This document shows positions 31,552 to 38,204 of a stretch of DNA of 38,204 nt, in pieces. Position numbers and translations under genes: made by a program. Where the stretch lies: positions 1 to 38,204 of the forward strand of contig NZ_JYJG01000225.1 of the NCBI RefSeq assembly GCF_000955955.1, read 5' to 3'. The notes under the pieces were generated by a model. The model saw only the letters and a program-made list of their open reading frames with translations. It did not search any database and was not told where the DNA came from. The first letter of the stretch is position 1; each line of letters starts with the position of its first letter. Source of the stretch: Lentzea aerocolonigenes. GTDB taxonomy: Bacteria > Actinomycetota > Actinomycetes > Mycobacteriales > Pseudonocardiaceae.

Positions 31552-33258
31552 ATGTCTCGACACCGCGCGCTGCGGGCGAGGGTGCGGCGCGGGATCGCCA
31601 AGTGGCCCGTGCTCATCGTCGTGTTCGTCGTGCTGATCAGCCTCGGCTGGCTCGCTTGGTCGTGGGCCGGCGGTGTGCTCGACAGTCGTGCCAGGGCGTT
31701 GGCGCAGAACTGCAGCGAGGGCAACTCGGTGCTGCGCGTCGCGGCGACGCCGAGCGTTGCCGAGTCCGTGGCTGATGTCGCGCGCGCATGGAGCGCCACG
31801 CGGCCCGTTGTGTACGACCACTGCATCGCCGTCGAGGTCACCTCTGCGGACTCGTCCGCGGTGCTGGAGGGGCTCACGACGTCGTGGGACTCGGGGAAGC
31901 TCGGCGGGCGGCCGCACGCGTGGCTGCCCGACTCGACGTTGTGGGCGAACCGGCTGACCGCGTTGAACGCGAAGCTCGTCGGGGCGGCGCCGAAGTCCGT
32001 CGGCACCTCGCCGATGCTGCTCGCGGCGCCCGAGGCGGCCGCGCCCGTGCTGAAGGACTTCCGCTGGTCGGACCTGCCGGAGGTGACGGACTGGAGCAAG
32101 TTCGGCCAGTCGTGGGGACGGTTCAGCGTCGCCATGCCGGATCCGGCCGCGAACACGGCTTCCGCGCTGGCGATCCAGTCCGCTCTGGCGGGCGGCAAGG
32201 GGCCGGTGACGGCTGCGTCGCTCGGATCCGAGGCGTCGAAGGCGGCGTTGTCGAAGCTCGCCGCCGCCGTACCGCCGGAAGTGCCGGGGACGACGCGGGA
32301 GGCGTTGGCGCGCCTGGGAGACAGCGCGACGGTGAACGCGGCGGGCTTCAGCGTCACGCCGGTGTCCGAAGTGGACCTCTACAAGCACAACACCGGCAAG
32401 GAAGCGCCGTCGAAGCCGCTCGTGGGCGTGCTCCCGGTCGGACCGACGCCGGTGGCGGACTTCCCGTACATCGCCTTGGGCGGCCCTGAGGTCGGCGAGG
32501 CGGAAGTGCGTGCGGCGCAGGCGTTCCGCGAGTTCATGACGGACCCGGCGCAGGAGAAGATCCTGGCTGCCGGTGGTTTGCGGGTCTCGTCCACTCAGGA
32601 CCGTCCGTCGCCCTCCCCCGGTGTGTCGTGGGCCGCGGTCACCGAGAACCTGGTGGCGGCCGACGCGGTGACGACGCAGCAGATCTCGTCGGCGTGGGCT
32701 TCCGCGGACCGCGGCGGGCAGGTCGTGACGGTGCTCGCGGACGTGTCGACGTCGATGAAACCCCGGCTGGACAAGGTGAAGGCCGCGTTGCGCGGCCAGG
32801 TCGACAGATCGGTGTCCGGGTCGTTCGGGCTCTGGGAGTTCGCGCGCGACCTGGACGGTTCCAAGCCCTACAAGCAGCTCGTCGGCACCGGGCCGGTGGC
32901 GGAGAAGCGCGAGGGGCTGCGCAAGTCGATCGACGGGCTCAAGACGTCTGACGGCTCGCAGCTCTACACCTCGCTGGCGGCCTGCTACGAGACGGCGCAC
33001 GACGGGTTCGTGGCCGGGCGGGTCAACCGGGTCGTGGTGATCACCGACGGTGCCTCGGACGGCGGGATCGACCTGGCGACGCTGAAGAGCCGGCTGCACG
33101 GCAAGGACCTGGCGGTCAGCTTCATCGCGATCGGCTCCGAGGTCGACAAGGACGCGCTGAACGACATCGCGCAGACGACCGGCGGCTCGGTGTCCGTGGT
33201 GGAGAACCCGGACGGAGTCGACGCGGCGCTCGGACAGGTGCTGTCGACGAAGGCCTGA
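31552..33258 (+). CDS. Membrane-anchored protein with solute-binding-like region and VWA domain
   Basis: The 568-residue protein has a basic N-terminus, one TM (about 18-40), then a region resembling periplasmic solute-binding proteins (about 55-350: NSVLRVAATPSVAESVADVA, HAWLPDSTLWANRL, AQAFREFMTDPAQEKILAAG). A C-terminal von Willebrand A domain follows (about 390-565) with a MIDAS D397-V-S-T-S401, VVVITDGASDGGID and FIAIGSEVDKDALNDIAQTT. Actinobacteria have similar SBP-VWA proteins of unknown partner; a calcium- or magnesium-dependent cell-surface adhesion or assembly role is possible. I chose the ATG at 31552 (GAGGG upstream) over GTG 31507. Confidence 0.85.
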   Translation: MSRHRALRARVRRGIAKWPVLIVVFVVLISLGWLAWSWAGGVLDSRARALAQNCSEGNSVLRVAATPSVAESVADVARAWSATRPVVYDHCIAVEVTSADSSAVLEGLTTSWDSGKLGGRPHAWLPDSTLWANRLTALNAKLVGAAPKSVGTSPMLLAAPEAAAPVLKDFRWSDLPEVTDWSKFGQSWGRFSVAMPDPAANTASALAIQSALAGGKGPVTAASLGSEASKAALSKLAAAVPPEVPGTTREALARLGDSATVNAAGFSVTPVSEVDLYKHNTGKEAPSKPLVGVLPVGPTPVADFPYIALGGPEVGEAEVRAAQAFREFMTDPAQEKILAAGGLRVSSTQDRPSPSPGVSWAAVTENLVAADAVTTQQISSAWASADRGGQVVTVLADVSTSMKPRLDKVKAALRGQVDRSVSGSFGLWEFARDLDGSKPYKQLVGTGPVAEKREGLRKSIDGLKTSDGSQLYTSLAACYETAHDGFVAGRVNRVVVITDGASDGGIDLATLKSRLHGKDLAVSFIAIGSEVDKDALNDIAQTTGGSVSVVENPDGVDAALGQVLSTKA

Positions 33259-33292
33259 GGGCTGTCAGACCCGCACCCTAGAATTGAAACTG

Positions 33293-33371
33293 GGGGAACC
33301 CGGCCAGAGTCGTGTGTGTGGTGCGCGGCCATAGGGGAACCACGCTGCAGTGGCCGCGCAGGGGAACCACG
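33293..33371 (+). repeat. Three GGGGAACC boxes upstream of the glycosyltransferase
   Basis: GGGGAACC occurs at 33293-33300, 33334-33341 and 33361-33368. The last two extend to the identical 12-mer AGGGGAACCACG (33333-33344 and 33360-33371). All are on the plus strand, in the 139-base gap after the VWA gene. GGAAC is the core of -35 elements used by ECF sigma factors, so the boxes could be alternative or decoy promoters. Confidence 0.6.
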
Positions 33372-33388
33372 TGGCAACGCGGGTCGTT
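33363..33388 (+). promoter_or_regulatory. ECF-sigma-type promoter candidate for the glycosyltransferase
   Basis: GGAACC (33363-33368), 16 bases, then CGTT (33385-33388) matches the SigE/SigH-type pattern of actinobacteria (GGAAC with a CGTT -10). The ATG follows 9 bases after, without a ribosome-binding site, so the message would be nearly leaderless. Confidence 0.45.
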
Positions 33389-33397
33389 GCTTCTTGC

Positions 33398-34546
33398 ATG
33401 GGGGAACGCATCTTGGTGGCGTCGATGCCCTTCGCGGGGCACGTGGGCGCGATGGCGGCGGTGTCGCACGAACTCGTCCAGCGCGGCCACCACGTCATCG
33501 CGTACACCGGCGCCAAGTACCGGCACAGGTTCGAGGGCGCCGAGCACCTGCCCTGGACGAAGGACTTCGACGACGCCGAGCTCAACAAGACCTTTCCGGC
33601 CATCGGTGACGGCAAGGGCGTCAAAGCGAACTTCGCGAACATCCGCGACGTGCTGGTCGGAACCGGTGCGGCACAGGCGAAAGACGTCCTGGAAGCAGAG
33701 TTCGACCTGGTGGTCACGGATCATCTGGCGTTCGGGGCCGCGATGGCCGCGGAAACGAGGAACGTGCCGTGGGCGACGGTCGCGGTGACGCCGCTGGTCG
33801 CCAGCCGCCCGCTGGTGCGAGCCGTGTCGGGGCTGATCGCCGACGGGATGTTCAACCGCATGCGCGCGGAAGTGGGCCTGGCGCCGAAGAAAGGCGCGCT
33901 GGAGGCCTTCTACTCGCCGGAACTCCTGCTGGCACAAGGCACAGGAGAGCTGGAGACCGTTCAACCTCCACCCCAGACGCAGTTCGTCGGGCGGTTGATC
34001 GGCGCCACCACCAGAAGCGATGTTCCCGACTGGTGGCCGGAACTGGACGGCAGGACTGTCGTGCACGTGACGCAGGGGACGCTGGAGACCGGCGCGGACG
34101 ACCTGCTCAAGCCCGCGATGAAGGCGCTGGAAGAGCACGACGCCCTGGTCGTCGTCACGACCGGAGGCGCGCCGGCAGAAACCTTGGGGACGTTGCCGGA
34201 CAACGTGCGTGCGGCCGAGTTCATCCCGCACGACCTGCTGCTGCCGCGAACCGACGTGATGATCACCAACGGCGGGTGGGGCGGCGTGCTGGCGGCGCTG
34301 GAGGCGGGCGTGCCGATGGTCGTCGTGCCGGGACAGCTGGACAAGGCGCAGGTGGCCAAGCGCGTGGCACGAGCAGGAGCCGCAGTCACACGACGAAACC
34401 CGACGAAGCTCCGGGAAGCCGTCGATCAGGTGCTGGAGGAGCCGCGCCACCGAGAGCGCGCCCAGGAGCTGGGGCGGCAGATCAAGGCGGCCGGTGGCGC
34501 GGCGAAAGCGGCGGACCGAGTAGAGGAACTGCTCAAGCGGCGTTGA
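33398..34546 (+). CDS. Glycosyltransferase, GT1/MGT-like (UGT fold)
   Basis: The 382-residue protein begins MGERILVASMPFAGHVGAMA, the classical donor/acceptor start of GT-B fold enzymes, and ends with a C-terminal donor-binding block: EFIPHDLLLPRTDVMITNGG, WGGVLAALEAGVPMVVVPGQ and DKAQVAKRVARAGAAV. The usual H-G-G in the donor motif reads N-G-G here. Relatives glycosylate macrolides, flavonoids or lipids. I chose the ATG at 33398 because the glycosyltransferase fold starts there and the ECF-type promoter would lie inside a longer ORF starting at 33350. The 3' end overlaps the AKR gene by 14 bases. Confidence 0.9.
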   Translation: MGERILVASMPFAGHVGAMAAVSHELVQRGHHVIAYTGAKYRHRFEGAEHLPWTKDFDDAELNKTFPAIGDGKGVKANFANIRDVLVGTGAAQAKDVLEAEFDLVVTDHLAFGAAMAAETRNVPWATVAVTPLVASRPLVRAVSGLIADGMFNRMRAEVGLAPKKGALEAFYSPELLLAQGTGELETVQPPPQTQFVGRLIGATTRSDVPDWWPELDGRTVVHVTQGTLETGADDLLKPAMKALEEHDALVVVTTGGAPAETLGTLPDNVRAAEFIPHDLLLPRTDVMITNGGWGGVLAALEAGVPMVVVPGQLDKAQVAKRVARAGAAVTRRNPTKLREAVDQVLEEPRHRERAQELGRQIKAAGGAAKAADRVEELLKRR

Positions 34547-35345
34547 AGCGGTCGGGATCGGGGCCGGTGCGGGTGCCGTTGTCGAGCTCGGCGATCACGG
34601 TCATGTCGTCCTGTGCCAGCTCGAAGTCGAAGATGTCGATGTTCTCCTTGATCCGGTACGGCGTGACGGACTTCGGGATCACCACGTTGCCGAGCTGGAC
34701 GTGCCAGCGCAGCACGATCTGAGCCGGGGTCTTGGCGTACTTCTCGGCGAGCGCGGTGATGTCGGAATCACGCAGCAGAGCGCCCTGGGCCAGCGGCGAC
34801 CACGCCTCGGTGACGATCTTGTGTGCACTGTGGACCTTGCGCATCTCGTCCTGCTGCAGCAACGGGTGCAGCTCGATCTGGTTCACCGCCGGAACCGTCG
34901 GGAACTCGTCGAGCAGCCTCTGCAGGTGGCGCTGCTGGAAGTTCGAGACGCCGATCGCCCGGACCCGGCCGTCGGCGTAGAGCTGCTCCAGAGCACGCCA
35001 CGTCTCCGCGTACAGGTCGCGGGACGGTACGGGCCAGTGGATGAGGTAGAGGTCGAGCACGTCACGTCGCAACCTCGACATGCTCGCGTCGAACGCGCGC
35101 AGCGTCGAGTCGTAGCCCTGGTCGGAGTTCCACAGCTTGGTCGTGACGAACAGGTCGGGGACGCCGGCGATCGCGTCGCCGACCCCGGTCTCGTTGTGGT
35201 AGGCGGCCGCCGTGTCGATGCTGCGGTAGCCGGCTTCGATCGCGGTCGTGACCGCACCGGCCACCTGGTCCTCCGGCACCTGGAAGACGCCGAAGCCGAG
35301 TTGAGGGATCCGTACTCCGTTGTTCAACGAGATCAGCGGAACCAT
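34533..35345 (-). CDS. Aldo/keto reductase
   Basis: The 270-residue NADPH-dependent enzyme has the catalytic tetrad D44, Y49 (RSIDTAAAYHNE), K70 (FVTTKLW) and H103 (LIHWPVP), and the family stretches AIGVSNFQQRHLQRLL, NQIELHPLLQQ and VVIPKSVTPYRIKENIDIFDF. It belongs to the AKR5-like 2,5-diketo-gluconate reductase group by length and motif. It starts 13 bases before the end of the WYL regulator gene; no ribosome-binding site is seen at that ATG, so translation is probably coupled. Confidence 0.93.
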   Translation of the reverse strand: MVPLISLNNGVRIPQLGFGVFQVPEDQVAGAVTTAIEAGYRSIDTAAAYHNETGVGDAIAGVPDLFVTTKLWNSDQGYDSTLRAFDASMSRLRRDVLDLYLIHWPVPSRDLYAETWRALEQLYADGRVRAIGVSNFQQRHLQRLLDEFPTVPAVNQIELHPLLQQDEMRKVHSAHKIVTEAWSPLAQGALLRDSDITALAEKYAKTPAQIVLRWHVQLGNVVIPKSVTPYRIKENIDIFDFELAQDDMTVIAELDNGTRTGPDPDRFNAA

Positions 35346-36304
35346 GCGGGTAGCTTCGCATCGTTGTAGACGTCGTGCATCGCCTTGATTGCGGCCATGA
35401 TTTCGCGTCTCAACTCGTTTGGAGCGATCACCTCGACGTCGGCGCCGAATTTGAGCAGGTCAGGCAGTGCGTGCCGAGTGGACTCGGTCGGGAAACCGAA
35501 CTCCTCGCCTGGCGCCGGCGCAAGCTGTCTGATCACACGCGCCTGGTAGCCGCGGAGCAGGTACTGGGACTTGTCGAGGCCTGCCCGGGTCATGCGGACC
35601 GTGATGCGCTCGCCGTACATGCGCGCCTCGAACTCCTCGGACCACTCGGCCCAGAACTGAGCCAGGTCGAAGTCGCGCGGCCGCTCGAAGGTGTCACCCG
35701 AAGCGTGCAGTTCCTGGACTCGCGAGACGCGGTAGGTGCGGCCGCTGCCGACGAAGTACCAGGTGCCCGCCTTCAGAACGAGTCCGTACGGCTCGACCTC
35801 GCGCTCGACCGTCTGGTTGCCCCAGCGCTGGTAGGTCATGCGCACGCGCCGCTGCTCCCAGACGGCGTCGGCGATCGTGGCGAGGTGCTCGGTGGGTTCG
35901 TCGCCGCGGAACCAGGTCGGGGTGTCGAGGTGGAAGCGCTGGCGGATCTGCTCGGCCCGCGACCTGAGCTCGGTCGGGAGCGCGGCCAGGAGCTTGAGCT
36001 GAGCGGCGGCGGCGAACTCCTTGAGGCCCAGCTCCTCGGCCGGTCCCGGGAGTCCGGCGAGGAACAACGACTGGGCTTCGGAGCTGGTCAGGCCGGTCAG
36101 CCGGGTGCGGTAGCCGTCGATCAGCTGGTAGCCGCCGGTCGGGCCGCGGTCGGCGTAGATCGGGATGCCGGCCGCACTCAACGCGTCGATGTCGCGGTAG
36201 ATCGTGCGCGGCGAGACCTCCAGCTCGGCAGCCAGTTCGTCCGCGGTCATCCGGCCTCTCGACTGGAGGAGCAGGAGGACCTGGATGAGCCGGCTGGACT
36301 TCAT
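35333..36304 (-). CDS. WYL-domain transcriptional regulator (DeoR-type HTH)
   Basis: The 323-residue regulator has an N-terminal HTH (SRLIQVLLLLQSRGRMTADE, then LAAELEVSPRTIYRDIDALS) and a WYL domain (RVRMTYQRWGNQTVEREVEP, then YGLVLKAGTWYFVGSG with WYF in place of WYL). The C-terminal WCX-like extension includes VRQLAPAPGEEFGFPTE-like sequence. Members sense nucleotides, ssDNA or small ligands. Divergent from DUF3224 with a perfect inverted repeat between, which is likely its operator. The aldo/keto reductase downstream is translationally coupled. Confidence 0.9.
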   Translation of the reverse strand: MKSSRLIQVLLLLQSRGRMTADELAAELEVSPRTIYRDIDALSAAGIPIYADRGPTGGYQLIDGYRTRLTGLTSSEAQSLFLAGLPGPAEELGLKEFAAAAQLKLLAALPTELRSRAEQIRQRFHLDTPTWFRGDEPTEHLATIADAVWEQRRVRMTYQRWGNQTVEREVEPYGLVLKAGTWYFVGSGRTYRVSRVQELHASGDTFERPRDFDLAQFWAEWSEEFEARMYGERITVRMTRAGLDKSQYLLRGYQARVIRQLAPAPGEEFGFPTESTRHALPDLLKFGADVEVIAPNELRREIMAAIKAMHDVYNDAKLPAWFR

Positions 36305-36312
36305 GAGTTAAA

Positions 36313-36331
36313 CCTGACACGAACTGTCAGG
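36313..36331. promoter_or_regulatory. Perfect inverted repeat CCTGACA-N5-TGTCAGG between WYL and DUF3224 genes
   Basis: Seven-base arms are perfect, 8 bases from the WYL start and 22 from the DUF3224 start. An operator read by the WYL regulator on both genes is the simplest explanation. Confidence 0.7.
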
Positions 36332-36353
36332 ATCTGCCAGCAGAGTGGTCCAC

Positions 36354-36731
36354 ATGAAGGCAACCGGAACCATCGAAGTGAAGAGCTGGGACGAGAACAC
36401 GTGGGACGGCCGCTCCTACAAGGAGGTCGAGGGGCGCAAGCTCACCGAGGCGCACGTCCAGTTCTCCTACGCCGGCGACGTAAGCGGAGTCGGGAACTGC
36501 CGCTACCTCATGTCGTACGGCGACGACGTGGCGTGGACGACCGCGCTGGAGGAGATCGTCGCGGACGGGGGCACCATCATCCTGCGGCACGTCGGCTCGT
36601 ACCGGGCCGCCGTCGAGGGCACGATCGAGATCCTGGACGGCACCGGCGCGTACGCGGGGGCGAAAGGTGCGGCGACGGTCGACTGGGCGGAGGATGGCAG
36701 CGGCACCTACACCCTGGAGTACGAGGTCTGA
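36354..36731 (+). CDS. DUF3224 domain protein
   Basis: The 125-residue protein matches DUF3224: MKATGTIEVKSWDENTWDGR, LTEAHVQFSYAGDVSGVGNC, YGDDVAWTTALEEIVADGGT and GTGAYAGAKGAATVDW, with the closing SGTYTLEYEV. The fold is an all-beta barrel like allene oxide cyclase and the function is unknown. The ATG at 36354 is preferred; GTG 36345 is possible. It is followed by the MDMPI gene with two bases between. Confidence 0.88.
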   Translation: MKATGTIEVKSWDENTWDGRSYKEVEGRKLTEAHVQFSYAGDVSGVGNCRYLMSYGDDVAWTTALEEIVADGGTIILRHVGSYRAAVEGTIEILDGTGAYAGAKGAATVDWAEDGSGTYTLEYEV

Positions 36732-36733
36732 CG

Positions 36734-37393
36734 ATGACCAACGCCCCCATCTACGACGCGACCAAACAGCGGATCACCGAGCTGGTCGACGGCGCGGACC
36801 CGCACACGCCCGTGGCGGCGACCCCGGGCTGGTCGGTCAAGGATGTCGTGGCGCATCTGGCCGGCGGTCTGCGTGATTTCGTGGACCGCCGGTTCGACGG
36901 CGTCGAGTCGGGCGAGTGGGGTGAGCGGCAGGTCCGCGACCGCCGCGACAACTCCCTCGACGACGCGTTCGCCGAGTGGGAGGCGAACCGCGCGCTGGCC
37001 GAGCCGCTGTTCGACACGCCCATGGGGTCCGTGCTGATCGCGGAGGTGGTGCAGCACGAGCACGACCTCCGCGCGGCAGTGGGAGTTCCGGGTGACCGTG
37101 ACGGCGTCGCGGTCCGTGCGGCGTTGACGAAGCCGTTGCAGCAGCTGGATCAGCGGATGCGGGACAACGAGGTGCCGGCGTTGCGGATCACGCTGGAGCA
37201 CGGCGACCGGGTGCTCGGGCACGGCGAGCCGGAGGGGACGTTGCGGACGACGTCGTTCGAGCTGATGCGGGCGATCGGCGGGCGGCGGTCCGCGGACCAG
37301 ATCAAGGCGCTCGACTGGGACGGCGACCCGGACACCTGGATCGCCGCGCTGGCGTTGTTCGGACGGCACCGGCCGGAGCCGTTCAGTGAGTGA
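36734..37393 (+). CDS. Maleylpyruvate isomerase family mycothiol-dependent enzyme
   Basis: The 219-residue protein has the DinB-like four-helix bundle of the MDMPI family: N-terminal TPGWSVKDVVAHLAGGLRDF, a metal-binding cluster in VVQHEHDLRAAVGVP (H-E-H-D), and a C-terminal ELMRAIGGRRSADQIKALDW. Such enzymes use mycothiol, the actinobacterial thiol, to isomerise or conjugate electrophiles. The substrate is unknown here. ATG two bases after the DUF3224 stop; the 3' end overlaps the methyltransferase by 8 bases. Confidence 0.9.
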   Translation: MTNAPIYDATKQRITELVDGADPHTPVAATPGWSVKDVVAHLAGGLRDFVDRRFDGVESGEWGERQVRDRRDNSLDDAFAEWEANRALAEPLFDTPMGSVLIAEVVQHEHDLRAAVGVPGDRDGVAVRAALTKPLQQLDQRMRDNEVPALRITLEHGDRVLGHGEPEGTLRTTSFELMRAIGGRRSADQIKALDWDGDPDTWIAALALFGRHRPEPFSE

Positions 37394-37991
37394 CTGGCTC
37401 GCCGACACGCGGGACTCGTACGACACCGTCGCGGTCAGCTATGCCGACTACACGCGCGGGCTACTCGCCGAACTGCCGTACGTCCGGGCAGCACTGAGGT
37501 TGTTCGCGGAACAGGTGCGCGGACCCGTGGCGGACGTCGGCTGCGGGCCCGGGGAGGTCGCGGCGCTCCTGCACGGCCTCGGGGTGGACGTGACCGGGAT
37601 CGACCTCTCCCCCGCGATGATCGAACTGGCGCGGCGCAACCACCCCGGGATCCGGTTCGAGGTCGGGTCGATGACCGAGCCGCTCGGCGTGAAGGTGGCC
37701 GGGATCCTCGCGTGGTGGTCGTTGATCCACATCCCGGACGACGAGGTGCCCGTGGTCCTCGGGCACTTCCACGAGGCGCTGCAGCCGGACGGGTTGCTGG
37801 TGCTCGGTTTCCACGTCGGTGACCGGACGAACCTGAAGACGCAGGGGTACGGCGGGCATCCGATGCGGGTGCACGTGCATCTGCGACGGCCCGAGCGGGT
37901 GGTGGAGTGGTTGCGGTCGGCGGGGTTCGCCGTCGAAGCCCAGTGGCTGCTGGGCACGGACGGAGCCGTCATCTTCGCGCGGCGCGGGTGA
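37386..37991 (+). CDS. Class I SAM-dependent methyltransferase
   Basis: The 201 residues have motif I VADVGCGPGEVAALL, post I VTGIDLSPAMIELARR, then IHIPDDEVPVVLGHFHEALQ PDG-type motif IV and a short C-terminus. The start GTG at 37386 overlaps MDMPI by 8 bases, so DUF3224, MDMPI and this enzyme are one transcript. The methyl acceptor is unknown. Confidence 0.88.
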   Translation: MSDWLADTRDSYDTVAVSYADYTRGLLAELPYVRAALRLFAEQVRGPVADVGCGPGEVAALLHGLGVDVTGIDLSPAMIELARRNHPGIRFEVGSMTEPLGVKVAGILAWWSLIHIPDDEVPVVLGHFHEALQPDGLLVLGFHVGDRTNLKTQGYGGHPMRVHVHLRRPERVVEWLRSAGFAVEAQWLLGTDGAVIFARRG

Positions 37992-37995
37992 GACG

Positions 37996-38187
37996 ATGGG
38001 GCCTGTGTCAGACGAGCAGACGTGTCAGCGGTGCGGCGAGCCCGTCGAACTGGACCGCGAGGACTTCGAACTGTTCGAGCGCATGCACCCCGAGTGCTTC
38101 CACTTCGCGTTCGAGCACGACCTGAACAAGCCAGGCCTCAGCGTCGACGAGGACTGCGGCGACCCCGCCTGCCCGGCCGCGAGCTAG
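37996..38187 (+). CDS. Small putative zinc-binding protein
   Basis: The 63-residue product has C-Q-R-C-G-E near the N-terminus, a short helix (DREDFELFERM), and H-P-E-C-F-H-F-x-F-E-H, a pattern typical of small treble-clef or zinc-ribbon proteins, then a C-rich end (DCGDPACPAAS). The ATG at 37996 and GTG at 38005 are both possible. It follows the methyltransferase by 4 bases and probably shares its operon. Function unknown. Confidence 0.65.
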   Translation: MGPVSDEQTCQRCGEPVELDREDFELFERMHPECFHFAFEHDLNKPGLSVDEDCGDPACPAAS

Positions 38188-38204
38188 ATGGCTCTGTGGG
38201 CGTC

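Noticed and set aside
33350..33397. Longer start for the glycosyltransferase
   Set aside because: The added residues contain the ECF-like promoter and the repeat boxes and are not GT-like; the fold begins right after the ATG at 33398.
38188..38204. An ATG right after the last stop at the right edge
   Set aside because: Only 17 bases remain, with no ribosome-binding site; not enough to call a gene.
1..38204. CRISPR array, insertion sequence or prophage
   Set aside because: I found no regularly spaced repeats, transposase, integrase or phage structural genes. The only repeats are short operator-like or tandem ones.

Overview
The window is a piece of a high-GC actinobacterial chromosome, most likely from the Pseudonocardiales (Lentzea or Saccharothrix type). 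Three things point there: the gene order ruvC-ruvA-ruvB-yajC-secD-secF-apt, an XRE regulator paired with DUF397 next to small membrane proteins, and a mycothiol-dependent maleylpyruvate isomerase family protein. The genus is an inference from gene content. I saw no rRNA, tRNA, CRISPR array or insertion sequence.

Layout. Positions 1-2589 are accessory: an XRE/DUF397 pair faces three tandem paralogous small membrane genes, the middle one broken, and a small secreted protein follows. Positions 2679-8908 hold the conserved minus-strand core cluster for Holliday junction processing (ruvCAB), the SecDF-YajC translocase accessory complex and adenine phosphoribosyltransferase. Its genes are coupled by 4-base start/stop overlaps. 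Positions 9045-12316 are a plus-strand run: membrane diguanylate cyclase, DUF985 cupin, alpha/beta hydrolase and S1-domain protein. Positions 12300-17500 hold a secreted beta-propeller divergent from a MarR regulator, a BBE-type flavin oxidase behind a perfect CRP-type site, a hydrolase/SDR pair, and a Tat-exported class A serine hydrolase.

Positions 17612-21708 form a self-contained sugar module. A three-gene minus-strand operon (Gfo/Idh/MocA dehydrogenase, DUF993 aldolase-like protein, TIM-barrel isomerase) is divergent from its LacI regulator, with two 14-bp perfect palindromes between them. Positions 21829-24158 are two tandem CNNM/CBS membrane proteins behind a possible leader ORF. Positions 24163-27143 carry an ornithine cyclodeaminase-like gene, a cupin, a deletion scar joining the 3' halves of a nitrilase gene and a DUF2848 gene, a DHFR/RibD-like reductase and a GNAT acetyltransferase. 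Positions 27140-38187 hold a multicopper oxidase, an SDR/HxlR pair with two operator-like palindromes, small zinc-binding proteins, DUF1801, a large protein with a VWA domain, a glycosyltransferase, an aldo/keto reductase, a WYL regulator divergent from DUF3224, an MDMPI protein and a methyltransferase.

Themes. Regulator-target pairs are mostly divergent, with visible palindromes between them (MarR, LacI, HxlR, WYL). Several regulators look leaderless, with a TANNNT -10 element 6-8 bases before the start codon. Six convergent gene pairs overlap at their 3' ends, one sharing a single CTAG as both stop codons. Nothing here is clearly a new defence or mobile system. The most unusual items are the nitrilase/DUF2848 scar, the collapsed member of the membrane-protein array, the symmetric promoter at 30602-30608, and the ECF-like promoter preceded by repeated GGGGAACC boxes upstream of the glycosyltransferase.
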